Virus record (IMG/VR): IMGVR_UViG_3300042382_000381
Coordinates: 1 to 51,102 of that record
Strand: one strand, 5' to 3'
Length of the DNA: 51,102 bases
Source of the DNA: a virus
Position 1 is the first letter of the stretch; each line of letters begins with the position of its first letter. Of the stretch, positions 42,044 to 50,543 are shown in pieces. The notes beneath the pieces are model-generated. The model did no database searches and had not been told where the DNA came from. It worked only from the letters and a program-made list of their open reading frames with translations. Position numbers and translations under genes: made by a program.

Positions 42044-44785
42044 GTGGCAACACCTAGCATTACCCAAGGGCAAATAGCACTTGATCCTATCAATAGAATA
42101 TTTTATTATCTAGACAGTAACGGAACTTTAGTTAACTCGTCATTAAATTTATTGCAAGAATCAAACACTTCTATTACAACAGAAGAAAACTTAACAGTAA
42201 ATAACATAACTGTTCTTGGCAACACGACTGTTATTGATTCTACTGTAACGACAATTAAAGACCCTATCATTACACTTGGTGGAAAAACTGCACCAACAGT
42301 TGATGACAATAAAGATCGTGGTATTGAGTTCCGTTGGTATGACGGTTCACTTGCTACTCCAGCTGCAAAAGTTGGATTTTTTGGTTTTGATGATTCATCT
42401 GGAAAATTTACTTTTATACCAGATGCTACAAACACATCAGAAGTATTTTCTGGAACAATTGGAGAACTTGCCGCAAAGATAGATTGGGACAATCTTCTTA
42501 ATAAGCCAACATTTGTCAATAGCATTACTGGCACACCAAATGAAATAGATGTAACTGCAACGACTGGCAATATTGTCATAAGCCTACCTGCAACGGGTGC
42601 TATGAACATTACTGGCACAGCAGCTGGATGGACAACTCCTAGAAAAATAACTTTAGGTGGAGATCTAGAAGGAAACGTTTTAATTGATGGCGGCGCAAAC
42701 GTAACATTAAATGCATATGTTGTTGCAAATGCCGTTACACTTGGTACTGATACAACAGGTGACTATGTAGCATCACTCATTGCTGGAACTGGCATAACGC
42801 TCACAAACAATTCTGGTGAACAGGCTCAGCCAACAATTGCAGTTACTACAAATACTTATGATGCCTACGGCGCTGCAACAACAGCAGAACTAAATGCTGC
42901 ATCTGATGCATCTATCAAAGCTAATACGGCTTATACAAATGCTACAACATATGTTAATACTCAATTATCTTCATTTGGCGTAGATAGTTTATCTGATGTA
43001 ACAATTAATACTTCACTAGCCAATAGCTATCTAAAGTACAATGGCTCTGCTTGGGTTAATGATCAAGTTGATCTTGGTACTGACACAACTGGCAACTATG
43101 TTCAGTCATTAGTTGCCGGCACTGGAATTTTAATAACTAATAATTCTGGAGAAGGAACAACTCCAACAATCCAGGCTAATATAACTTTAAACCAATTGCA
43201 AAATGCAAATATAACACTACCTGCTAATAACCAAATTTTAGCATATGACGTCAGTTCTAATACTTGGATAAATAAGTCAACAGCTGACTTAACCATACCA
43301 ACCGGAGTACAGTACAGTGAAGTCATTGGTAATGGAACAGATACCATATTCACGATCACGCACTTATTAACTACAAGTAATCCATTTGTAGTTGTGTTAA
43401 AGAAAAACGCAAGTGATAACTTTGAAGTAGTTAATGTCCTGTGGGAAATCCATAGTAATACACAAGTAAAAGTATATTTCGAAACACCTCCGGCAACTGG
43501 AACAGCAAAAGTTATTGTTTTTGGTGACGTAGCAACTGCCTCTATCGCTATTACATCTTTGAGTCAACTACCAGACGTTCTAGCATCCAGTGCTTCAGCA
43601 GGAGATGTACTTTATAGGGATGGATCTTACTGGGTATCACATGCACTGTATCTCAATGATTTGGCAGATGTGCAAGGTACAAACTCAGCGGCTAATGGAC
43701 AATTCTTGAAGTATAATGGATCAGCTTGGGTCAGCGCTAATATACCAACAATCAACACACTAGATGACGTTGGTGACGTAACAATTACTTCAGCAGCTTC
43801 TGGTGATATTCTTAAATGGAATGGCACAGCTTGGGTTAATGATTCAGCTCTTCTTGCAGCAAAAGCACCTCTATCTTCACCAACTTTTACCGGAACAGTT
43901 TCTGGTATTACAGCAACAATGGTTGGCCTTGGTAATGTCAACAACACTGCCGACACTGCTAAACCTATTTCTACTGACCAACAAACTGCTCTTGACCTAA
44001 AAGCAACAATTGCATCACCAACCTTTACTGGCACGGTAACAATCCCTGCTGGTGCTTCTATTTCTGGTTTTGCAACACTTGCCTCACCGGCCTTAACGGG
44101 GATACCAACGGCTCCAACAGCAGCACTATCGACAGATACAACACAGCTTGCCACTACCGCATTCGTCCGTGCAGAAGTAGCAAACCTTGTTAACAGTGCC
44201 GGTGCAACACTCGATACCCTTGGAGAGATTGCCACTGCACTTGGAAACGATGCTGCTCTATCCACAACTCTTACAAATAGTATTGCTCTTAAAGCACCAC
44301 TCGCATCACCAACATTTACTGGTAACGTAACCCTTCCTACGAATACAGTTACATCTTCAATGATTTTAGATGGGACTATTGTTGATATTGATATTAATTC
44401 TTCTGCAGCAATTGCATATAGTAAATTATCATTAAGCAACTCTATTACTACAACTGACTTAGTTTCTGGCCCAGCTAGGGCAGGATTTAATTCCACCCTA
44501 AACGCGCAAACTGCAAGCTATACTTTACAGGCCACAGATTTAGCTAAATTGGTTACAATTGATTCAGCTTCTAATACAACAGTGACTGTACCTGATATTT
44601 TATCTGTTGGAGATAGAATAGACGTTTTAAGAAAACATCTTACTGGTGAAGTAACTTTTGTTGGAGGAGGTTCAGCCACAGTAGTAGGTACTCCTGGACT
44701 TAAGTTGCGCGCTCAATGGTCAGGTGCTACACTAGTTAAGTTAGCTGCGAATACTTGGGTAGTAATGGGTGATCTAAAGGCTTAA
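42044..44785 (+). CDS. Large tail fibre protein
   Basis: A 913-aa protein starting at GTG (AAAGG upstream). Repeats: SLADVTINT..., ASGDILKWNGTAWVND, LKAPLASPTFTGTVT (typical collagen-free fibre repeats), and a C-terminal beta knob (LKLRAQWSGATLVKLAANTWVVMGD). Paralogous segments to the 40482 and 47604 genes. Probable receptor-binding fibre. Confidence 0.75.
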   Translation: MATPSITQGQIALDPINRIFYYLDSNGTLVNSSLNLLQESNTSITTEENLTVNNITVLGNTTVIDSTVTTIKDPIITLGGKTAPTVDDNKDRGIEFRWYDGSLATPAAKVGFFGFDDSSGKFTFIPDATNTSEVFSGTIGELAAKIDWDNLLNKPTFVNSITGTPNEIDVTATTGNIVISLPATGAMNITGTAAGWTTPRKITLGGDLEGNVLIDGGANVTLNAYVVANAVTLGTDTTGDYVASLIAGTGITLTNNSGEQAQPTIAVTTNTYDAYGAATTAELNAASDASIKANTAYTNATTYVNTQLSSFGVDSLSDVTINTSLANSYLKYNGSAWVNDQVDLGTDTTGNYVQSLVAGTGILITNNSGEGTTPTIQANITLNQLQNANITLPANNQILAYDVSSNTWINKSTADLTIPTGVQYSEVIGNGTDTIFTITHLLTTSNPFVVVLKKNASDNFEVVNVLWEIHSNTQVKVYFETPPATGTAKVIVFGDVATASIAITSLSQLPDVLASSASAGDVLYRDGSYWVSHALYLNDLADVQGTNSAANGQFLKYNGSAWVSANIPTINTLDDVGDVTITSAASGDILKWNGTAWVNDSALLAAKAPLSSPTFTGTVSGITATMVGLGNVNNTADTAKPISTDQQTALDLKATIASPTFTGTVTIPAGASISGFATLASPALTGIPTAPTAALSTDTTQLATTAFVRAEVANLVNSAGATLDTLGEIATALGNDAALSTTLTNSIALKAPLASPTFTGNVTLPTNTVTSSMILDGTIVDIDINSSAAIAYSKLSLSNSITTTDLVSGPARAGFNSTLNAQTASYTLQATDLAKLVTIDSASNTTVTVPDILSVGDRIDVLRKHLTGEVTFVGGGSATVVGTPGLKLRAQWSGATLVKLAANTWVVMGDLKA

Positions 44786-44787
44786 TT

Positions 44788-45389
44788 ATGGCAATTCCAA
44801 TAGGTAGTTCAGGCCGGTTCAAGAAAAAGAGCTAAGCCTACTATAGCAGCACGGAACTGACAAAGATGCAGCTAATGCAACAATTACCAATGCTGGGTTT
44901 GTTGTTGGAACTGTAAGTACAACTCCTGGCAACGGAGCTGCTGTATTAAACACCTTAAGTTCAGAAGTGAATGATTCTACAGTTGTTCCACTTGGAACAG
45001 TAATAAATTATACTATCCACAGTCCTTATTTCCCACCATTCTTTCCACCATTTTTCCCACCAAACTTCTGTGTTTGCGATGGAGTGGCCAGAAGACAGTA
45101 CGGTCAGTATTCGTACTTAGATCCAGCTGGGTATGGCTGGACATGCGATGGAACAATGAGCTACGAGTACTACGTATACGGAACTTGTGGTGGAGGATTA
45201 TGCCCTGGTGAAGGTGGAACTAACGGCGCATATAGAGATGGAGTTTGTGGATATACGGCTCCTGCTCCTGTTATCGCTCCTGTTATCGCTCCTGTTATCG
45301 CTCCTGTTATCGCTCCTGTTATCGCAGCGTGCGAAATCTGTTGCGCCGGATGCATTATTGACCCTAAACTAGGTCCGATCTGCTGCTAA
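44788..45389 (+). CDS. PASTA-like, Pro- and Cys-rich protein with two +1 frameshifts at CGG
   Basis: ATG 44788 opens MAIPIGSSG, then CGG at 44815; skipping C gives GSRKRAKPTIAA, then CGG at 44852; skipping C gives GTDKDAANATITNAGFVVG and a frame open to 45389, about 199 aa in all. Unshifted reading stops after 15 codons. The NATITNAGFVVGTVSTTPG part resembles PASTA domains. Next come FPPFFPPFFPP and a zone with 12 Cys, interrupted by five identical APVI units. It looks like an exposed, disulfide-linked adhesin or fibre-tip protein. The alternative is a pseudogene or sequence error. Confidence 0.6.
44815..44817 (+). other. Apparent +1 frameshift site at CGG (site 2)
   Basis: TCA GGC CGG TTC; skipping C gives GGC GGT TCA, continuing as GSRKRAKPTIAA. 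Confidence 0.65.
44852..44854 (+). other. Apparent +1 frameshift site at CGG (site 3)
   Basis: GCA GCA CGG AAC TGA; skipping C gives GGA ACT GAC, continuing as GTDKDAANATI. Same gene as site 2, so two successive +1 shifts are needed. Confidence 0.65.
45264..45323 (+). repeat. Tandem 12-bp repeat (APVI x5)
   Basis: GCTCCTGTTATC repeated five times without change, encoding APVI. Identical codons suggest recent expansion by slippage and likely length variation. Confidence 0.95.
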
Positions 45390-45409
45390 TAGCTAATAAT
45401 TTTTTATTG

Positions 45410-45418
45410 TGATATAAT
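45410..45418 (+). promoter_or_regulatory. Extended -10 promoter TGATATAAT
   Basis: 29 bp before the GNAT gene at 45448; T-rich stretch upstream. Same 9-mer as at 16401, 31851 and 50473. Confidence 0.65.
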
Positions 45419-45447
45419 ATAAAAATATTTAAAATGGAGGCTTAAAG

Positions 45448-45975
45448 ATGAGCGACACAAATGAAATTTGGGCACCAAGAGAACCAACAGATCCAGAATA
45501 TACATTTCAAGGTTGGCTTAATTGGGAAAACAAATTTGGGGAATTCGGCACACCCGGCTACCACGACGTAGAAGAGTTTCTAAAAATTCCTGGTGTCTTC
45601 GGAGACGATACACCAAGAAAAGTTTACTTTCAACTCTACAGACAGGAAGGTGATGGTCTTCTTCTTTCCATGTACGCCAGATGGGAAAATGACGAAGGGT
45701 TGCGACAACCGCTGTTGATGTTGGTTCATCCCGACCATCGTGGAAAGGGAATAGCCACTCAGGTTTTGCTCCGAAGTGAAGAACACTTTATGGACCAACG
45801 AGCGGCTTTTTATGGATATACGCCTGAAGAATTTAGAGCTCTTCCAAGAGCGCAACGAGCCTCCGAAGTTATCCCCGCTCACTTGGATGTTTCTGTCAAT
45901 GAAGCAGGGGCAGGTCTAGCAAAGCACATGGTTAATATTTTTTACACAGTTGAAAAAGATTTTACAGGAGAATAA
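45448..45975 (+). CDS. GNAT-family acetyltransferase
   Basis: A 175-aa protein with GGAGGCTTAAAG before the ATG. Motif A VHPDHRGKGIATQVLLRSEE (residues 93-112) contains the R-x2-G-x-G/A acetyl-CoA loop. The C-terminal beta part (SVNEAGAGLAKHMVNIFYTVEK) fits motif B. Substrate unknown: a virion protein, host protein or small molecule. Located between fibre genes. Confidence 0.8.
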   Translation: MSDTNEIWAPREPTDPEYTFQGWLNWENKFGEFGTPGYHDVEEFLKIPGVFGDDTPRKVYFQLYRQEGDGLLLSMYARWENDEGLRQPLLMLVHPDHRGKGIATQVLLRSEEHFMDQRAAFYGYTPEEFRALPRAQRASEVIPAHLDVSVNEAGAGLAKHMVNIFYTVEKDFTGE

Positions 45976-45979
45976 TTAA

Positions 45980-46207
45980 GTGACACCGTATCAAGAATGG
46001 AAGAAAAAATTAGGGACAACTCGTCCTTGGGACATGGTAAATCCAAACGTAGAACATGTTGTCGATGAAGAAGCTCAGTCTAGATACGACATATGCTTAG
46101 CGTGCGACAGACTACTGCCTGTTACTCACCAGTGTAAAGAATGTGGTTGTTTCATGAAGATGAAAGTTAAGTTGAAGAAAGCTGTGTGCCCTCTAGGTAA
46201 GTGGTAA
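45980..46207 (+). CDS. Small zinc-ribbon protein (DUF6171-like)
   Basis: A 75-aa protein starting at GTG with GGAGAATAATTAA upstream. RYDICLACDRLL, QCKECGCFMKMKVKL and AVCPLGKW give the Cys set CxxC...CxxCxC...C, as I recall for the small phage zinc-ribbon family (DUF6171) common near tail genes of marine phages. Function unknown. Confidence 0.7.
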   Translation: MTPYQEWKKKLGTTRPWDMVNPNVEHVVDEEAQSRYDICLACDRLLPVTHQCKECGCFMKMKVKLKKAVCPLGKW

Positions 46208-46208
46208 C

Positions 46209-47507
46209 ATGATATTTAAAGATGAGTTGTACCCATTACCAGATTTGGGTGTTGAACCACATCTTATAAAGAATTTTTTTTCAGAATCAATGTTTGAAGA
46301 TGTTAAAAAACAAATTAAAGAAACTGGTATGGGAACCAAAAATGGTCATTACCACACAATGATGGGTAGATGGGCAGCTGGAATAATACCCAATAAAGAT
46401 ATTGAAGAGTATGCATTAAATAAAATAAGAAAAATATTTAATAATGATAGTCTTGTCCCGGCATATCACTACACAGTAATGTATCAAAGAAAAGATGGAT
46501 GTATTCCAAATCTTTGGGAACATTTAGATCAAAATGGTTCTCAAATATCAATTAATATAGCTATAGAAAATACTGCAAATTGGCCTCTAATAGTTGAAGG
46601 AAAAGAGTATTATCAAGATCCCAATGATGCAGTAATTTTTTGTGGTCAACAGCATATGCATGCAAGACCACCATACCCAACAAGGGATGAAGCAGCAAAT
46701 ACAACTCAATTGTTTATGCACTTCAGTACACCAGACCATTGGATCCAAAAAGACAAAGATAGAATTAATAAATTTGGTCAAGATGGTGATATTAGATTCT
46801 TTAATCGTAATAGATATTTGCCACTTCCCGATCCACCAGTAAATCAACCAATAGGTTCGGACCAAGACTATTCGTCAGTTTTGACATATTATAATGCTAT
46901 TGCTGGAGATGCAATAGATAGTGAGCCAGAGACTGTAGATATGACCATATTGGCAAAACAAGAATTAGCACCAGGAATAACTAAATACAAAATTGCCAAA
47001 GGATCAACTCGCATATTAAAAGGCTTAATCCAAAATTCAATGTTTAAACAATGGATGCCAGCTAAATCAGACTCTGGTACAAAAGCAATGTATAATTATT
47101 TTTTAACAGAAAAGCAAAGTGACTGTCATCCTCAAGACCCAATAAGAAGAGCTGCAGAATCGTTACAGGTAGGTTTAGACGCAATTGCAGAAGATTCCAG
47201 GCGCAGATACAGTGAAAGACCTTTGATATCAAGCCACACTGTTTTATTGCGCTATGAAGAAGAAAATACTTTTTATAGCCATATTGACAACCAGCCAGGA
47301 AATCCAAGAGTATTGTCAGTATTAATGTTTTTAAATGATGATTTTGAAGGTGGAGAACTAGAATTTAAAGAGTTTAATATTAAGATAAAACCTGAAGCTG
47401 GAGATGTCATAGCTTTTTGCTCAGCATTTCCTTACATCCACCAAGTCCATCCAGTCACAAAAGGAATTCGATATTCTGCAATAAGGTGGTATGAGTTTCA
47501 AAAGTAA
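46209..47507 (+). CDS. Tandem 2-oxoglutarate/Fe(II) oxygenase, prolyl-hydroxylase-like
   Basis: A 432-aa protein with two oxygenase-like halves. The C-terminal half has the full HxD...H...R set: SHIDN (H358, D360), VHPV (H414), GIRYS (R421), as in prolyl 4-hydroxylases. The N-terminal half has WEHLDQ (H105, D107) and QHMHARPPY (H149 or H151, R153), suggesting a second, possibly active, domain. These enzymes hydroxylate side chains using oxygen and 2-oxoglutarate. The neighbouring Pro-rich 44788 protein (FPP and APVI repeats) is an obvious candidate substrate, by inference. Confidence 0.8.
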   Translation: MIFKDELYPLPDLGVEPHLIKNFFSESMFEDVKKQIKETGMGTKNGHYHTMMGRWAAGIIPNKDIEEYALNKIRKIFNNDSLVPAYHYTVMYQRKDGCIPNLWEHLDQNGSQISINIAIENTANWPLIVEGKEYYQDPNDAVIFCGQQHMHARPPYPTRDEAANTTQLFMHFSTPDHWIQKDKDRINKFGQDGDIRFFNRNRYLPLPDPPVNQPIGSDQDYSSVLTYYNAIAGDAIDSEPETVDMTILAKQELAPGITKYKIAKGSTRILKGLIQNSMFKQWMPAKSDSGTKAMYNYFLTEKQSDCHPQDPIRRAAESLQVGLDAIAEDSRRRYSERPLISSHTVLLRYEEENTFYSHIDNQPGNPRVLSVLMFLNDDFEGGELEFKEFNIKIKPEAGDVIAFCSAFPYIHQVHPVTKGIRYSAIRWYEFQK

Positions 47508-47540
47508 ATATTTTTTTGATTTTAAACTATTTAATAACTG

Positions 47541-47549
47541 TGGTATCAT
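47541..47549 (+). promoter_or_regulatory. Weak extended -10 TGGTATCAT
   Basis: TGnTATCAT, 54 bp before the fibre gene at 47604. A weaker match to the set. Confidence 0.3.
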
Positions 47550-47603
47550 TACTATATATTAAGAACTAGTTTGGAAAAAAGAGTCGGAAAAAAGAGGTAG
47601 CCA

Positions 47604-50475
47604 ATGGCTTATAGTGGATCTAAATTTGCGGTAAATAATACACTTCTACTTAGAAGGTCAGATGAAACTGGCGTTTCACCAAGTACGCTAGCTGAAGGCG
47701 AATTAGCAATCAACGTTGTTGATGGTAAGCTTTTTTACAAGAACAAAACAGCAAACGCCGTAATACGGAGTTAATTTAATATCCAACGTTGTTGGAACTG
47801 CAAACCAAGTCTCGGTAACAGCTAACGCCACCTCTGGAGTTTACACCCTAAGTCTTCCATCCACAATACAGACTACTCAGGCTAATGTCTCAACTTTATT
47901 TGTTGACGGAATTGAGATTAACACAAATGGAGCTACCACCAATCAAGTTCTAAAATTTGATGGAACTAAGTTTGCTCCTGGCACAGACACTGGTTTAGCT
48001 GGAACTGTAAGCGTTTCCACCATAGGTAACGGTAGTGCTACTAGCTTTACTGTTACCCACAACCTTGGAACACGTGACGTTGTAGTTGTTGCCCGCAATG
48101 CCGCAAGTCCATATGAAGTTATTGATGTCCGTTGGGAAGCCACAACAACTGGAACAGTTACTCTCGATTTCTCTTCTGCACCTTCTTCTAACTCAGTCAG
48201 AGTAGGCGTTTATGCAGCTGTTGCTGGTAGTACAATTAACACTACTCTAGCAGGTCAAACAGATGTCACCCTAACCACACCTGCTAATGGCGACTTCCTT
48301 CGTTATAATGGAAGTGTTTGGATTAACGATGCCGTAAATCTTTCAACAGATACTATTGGAGATTATGTTTCTAGTTTAGTAGCTGGAACTGGGATCACCC
48401 TTTCCAATAACACTGGAGAAGGTTCTACCCCAACCATAGCCGTAACGGCTAATACTTTTGATGCTTTTGGTGCAGCTTCATCTGCACAAACCGCAGCACA
48501 GAACTATGCAGCTAACTTAGTTGCAAACGTTGCAACTGCATTTGAAGTTGCTGGTGACTCAGGAACAAGTAAGACAATTACTTCTGGTTCAGATACCCTC
48601 AGTATTTTGGGCGGCACAGGTCTTACCTCGGTAACTTCAAACACCGATACAATTACCCTCAATCTTGACAGTACTGCAGTAACAGCTGGTTCATACGGCA
48701 ATGCAAACACCGCAGCTAGCTTCACTGTAGATGCACAAGGTCGTTTAACTGCAGCATCACAAAATGCAATTAGCATTTTGGCTAGTCAAGTTTCAGACTT
48801 CACCGCCAACACAAGAGCGCAGATTAGCGTTGCAGGAGATCTTGCTTATAACTCAAGCACTGGTGTAATTAGTTTTACGAATGACGCTGGAGATATCGAA
48901 TCAGTAACAGCTGGCACAGGTCTTACTGGTGGCGGCACTTCTGGTGCAGTTACCCTGGACCTGGCTAACACCACTGTTACTGCAGGATCATACGGTTATG
49001 CAAACACAACTCAATCTTTTACCGTAGATGCTCAAGGACGTTTAACTGCAGCTACACAAAATCAAATCAGCATTGCTGCTTATCAGGTAAACGATCTTTC
49101 TTCTAGTGCGGTAACATCGCTTACTGGTACTGCAAATGAAGTTGAAGTTTCATCTTCTGCTGGCGCGGTTACGATTGGTCTTCCATCAAACGTAACAATT
49201 GGTCAAGACCTCGTTGTTACTGGTAACTTGACAGTTAGTGGCAACGTAACAACTGTTAATACAGAACAGTTAGATGTTGAAGATAATATTGTTACACTAA
49301 ACTCTGGTGTCGTCGGTTCCCCAACATTAAATGCTGGCTTAGAAGTTAATAGAGGAACATCAACAGATGTTGGTATCATTTGGAATGAAACTACAGATAA
49401 GTGGACATTCACAAATGATGGAACTAACTATGCTAACCTTGGAGACGTAACTGCAGCTGCTCTTATAGCAGCAGCTGGTGGTGATGGAACCGCAGGACAA
49501 GCTCTTACGACTAATGGTTCTGGAGTATTAGACTTCACGACAATTGTTGGCACAACAGAAGCTTCAATCATTTCAGCAGTAGGTGCTGACGGAGCTAATG
49601 GTGCAGTCTTAATGACCAACGGTGCTGGAGACCTAACATTTACTACTTTGACAGCAGCAAAGATCTCAGACTTCACTGCAAACACGAGAGCACAAATTAG
49701 CGTTGCAGGCGATTTGGCCTATAATTCTTCAACTGGTGTTATTAGCTTCACAAACGATGCCGGAGACATCGAATCAGTAACTGCTGGCACTGGTTTGACT
49801 GGTGGCGGTACTACAGGCGCAGTCACTTTGGATCTTGCCAACACCACTGTTACGGCAGGATCATATGGTGCAGCAGGAACTGTATCAACCTTCACCGTAG
49901 ACGCTCAGGGACGCCTCACGGCAGCTTCTAATGCGGCTATCTCGATTACTGCCAGCCAGGTCTCAGACTTCACTGAGGCAGCTCAGGATGCCGTAGAAGG
50001 CGCGATAACGGCAGGTACGGGTGTAACCAAGGCCTATAACGACAATGCTAATACAATTAGCCTTTCAATTGGCCAGGACGTTGCCACCAATGCAGCAGTT
50101 ACCTTTGGTAGCGTAGCAACTGGAGCAATAACGCTTGATTCTGGAACTGGTGAACTCAACACTTCGACTCAGCTTGTCACCGTGAACACGGTCACAACAG
50201 TTGACAGCTTTGATAAAACAGTCTACAGAACAGCTAAGTACCTTGTTCAAGTAACTCAAGGTTCAAAGTATACGACTTCAGAAGTATTGCTTGTCCATGA
50301 CGGAACTGATTCTTACCTGTCAGAATATGCAGTAATTGAATTGGGCGGAACAGTTATTCCTTTAACAGTATCAACTTCAATCTCGGCAGGAAATGTGTTG
50401 CTAAGAGTGACAATTACAGACGCTGCATCAACAAATGCAACAGTCAAGGTAGCAAGAACACTTATAGCAGTGTGA
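47604..50475 (+). CDS. Tail fibre protein interrupted by +1 frameshift at CGG
   Basis: ATG 47604 (AAAGAGGTAGCCA upstream) opens 54 codons: MAYSGSKFAVNNTLLLRRSDE ... KLFYKNKTANAVI. Then CGG at 47766-47768 and a stop at 47775. Skipping C gives GVNLISNVVGTANQVSV and a frame without stop to 50475, for 956 aa in all. The body has repeats VTAGSYGNANTAASFTVDAQGRLTAA, as in the 40482 gene, and an internal 65-residue duplication. Without recoding, the second frame has no good start for hundreds of bases. Probable receptor-binding fibre. Confidence 0.8.
47766..47768 (+). other. Apparent +1 frameshift site at CGG (site 4)
   Basis: GTA ATA CGG AGT; skipping C gives ATA GGA GTT, joining the anchor part of the fibre gene to its body. 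Confidence 0.75.
48781..48987 (+). repeat. Fibre internal repeat, copy 1
   Basis: Encodes SDFTANTRAQISVAGDLAYN and on to LANTTVTAGSYG, nearly identical in protein to 49665-49867 but with many synonymous differences, so it is an old and protein-constrained duplication. Confidence 0.8.
49665..49867 (+). repeat. Fibre internal repeat, copy 2
   Basis: Second copy of the 65-residue unit; its amino-acid sequence is almost unchanged. Confidence 0.8.
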
Positions 50476-50481
50476 TATAAT
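50473..50481 (+). promoter_or_regulatory. Extended -10 promoter TGATATAAT
   Basis: It begins in the stop codon of the previous gene, 62 bp before the GTG start at 50544. Same 9-mer as the other sites. Confidence 0.6.
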
Positions 50482-50543
50482 AATATAAGTTTTACAATTT
50501 AATAATACAATTAAATTTTAAACTAGAGGGACAGTGAACTTTA

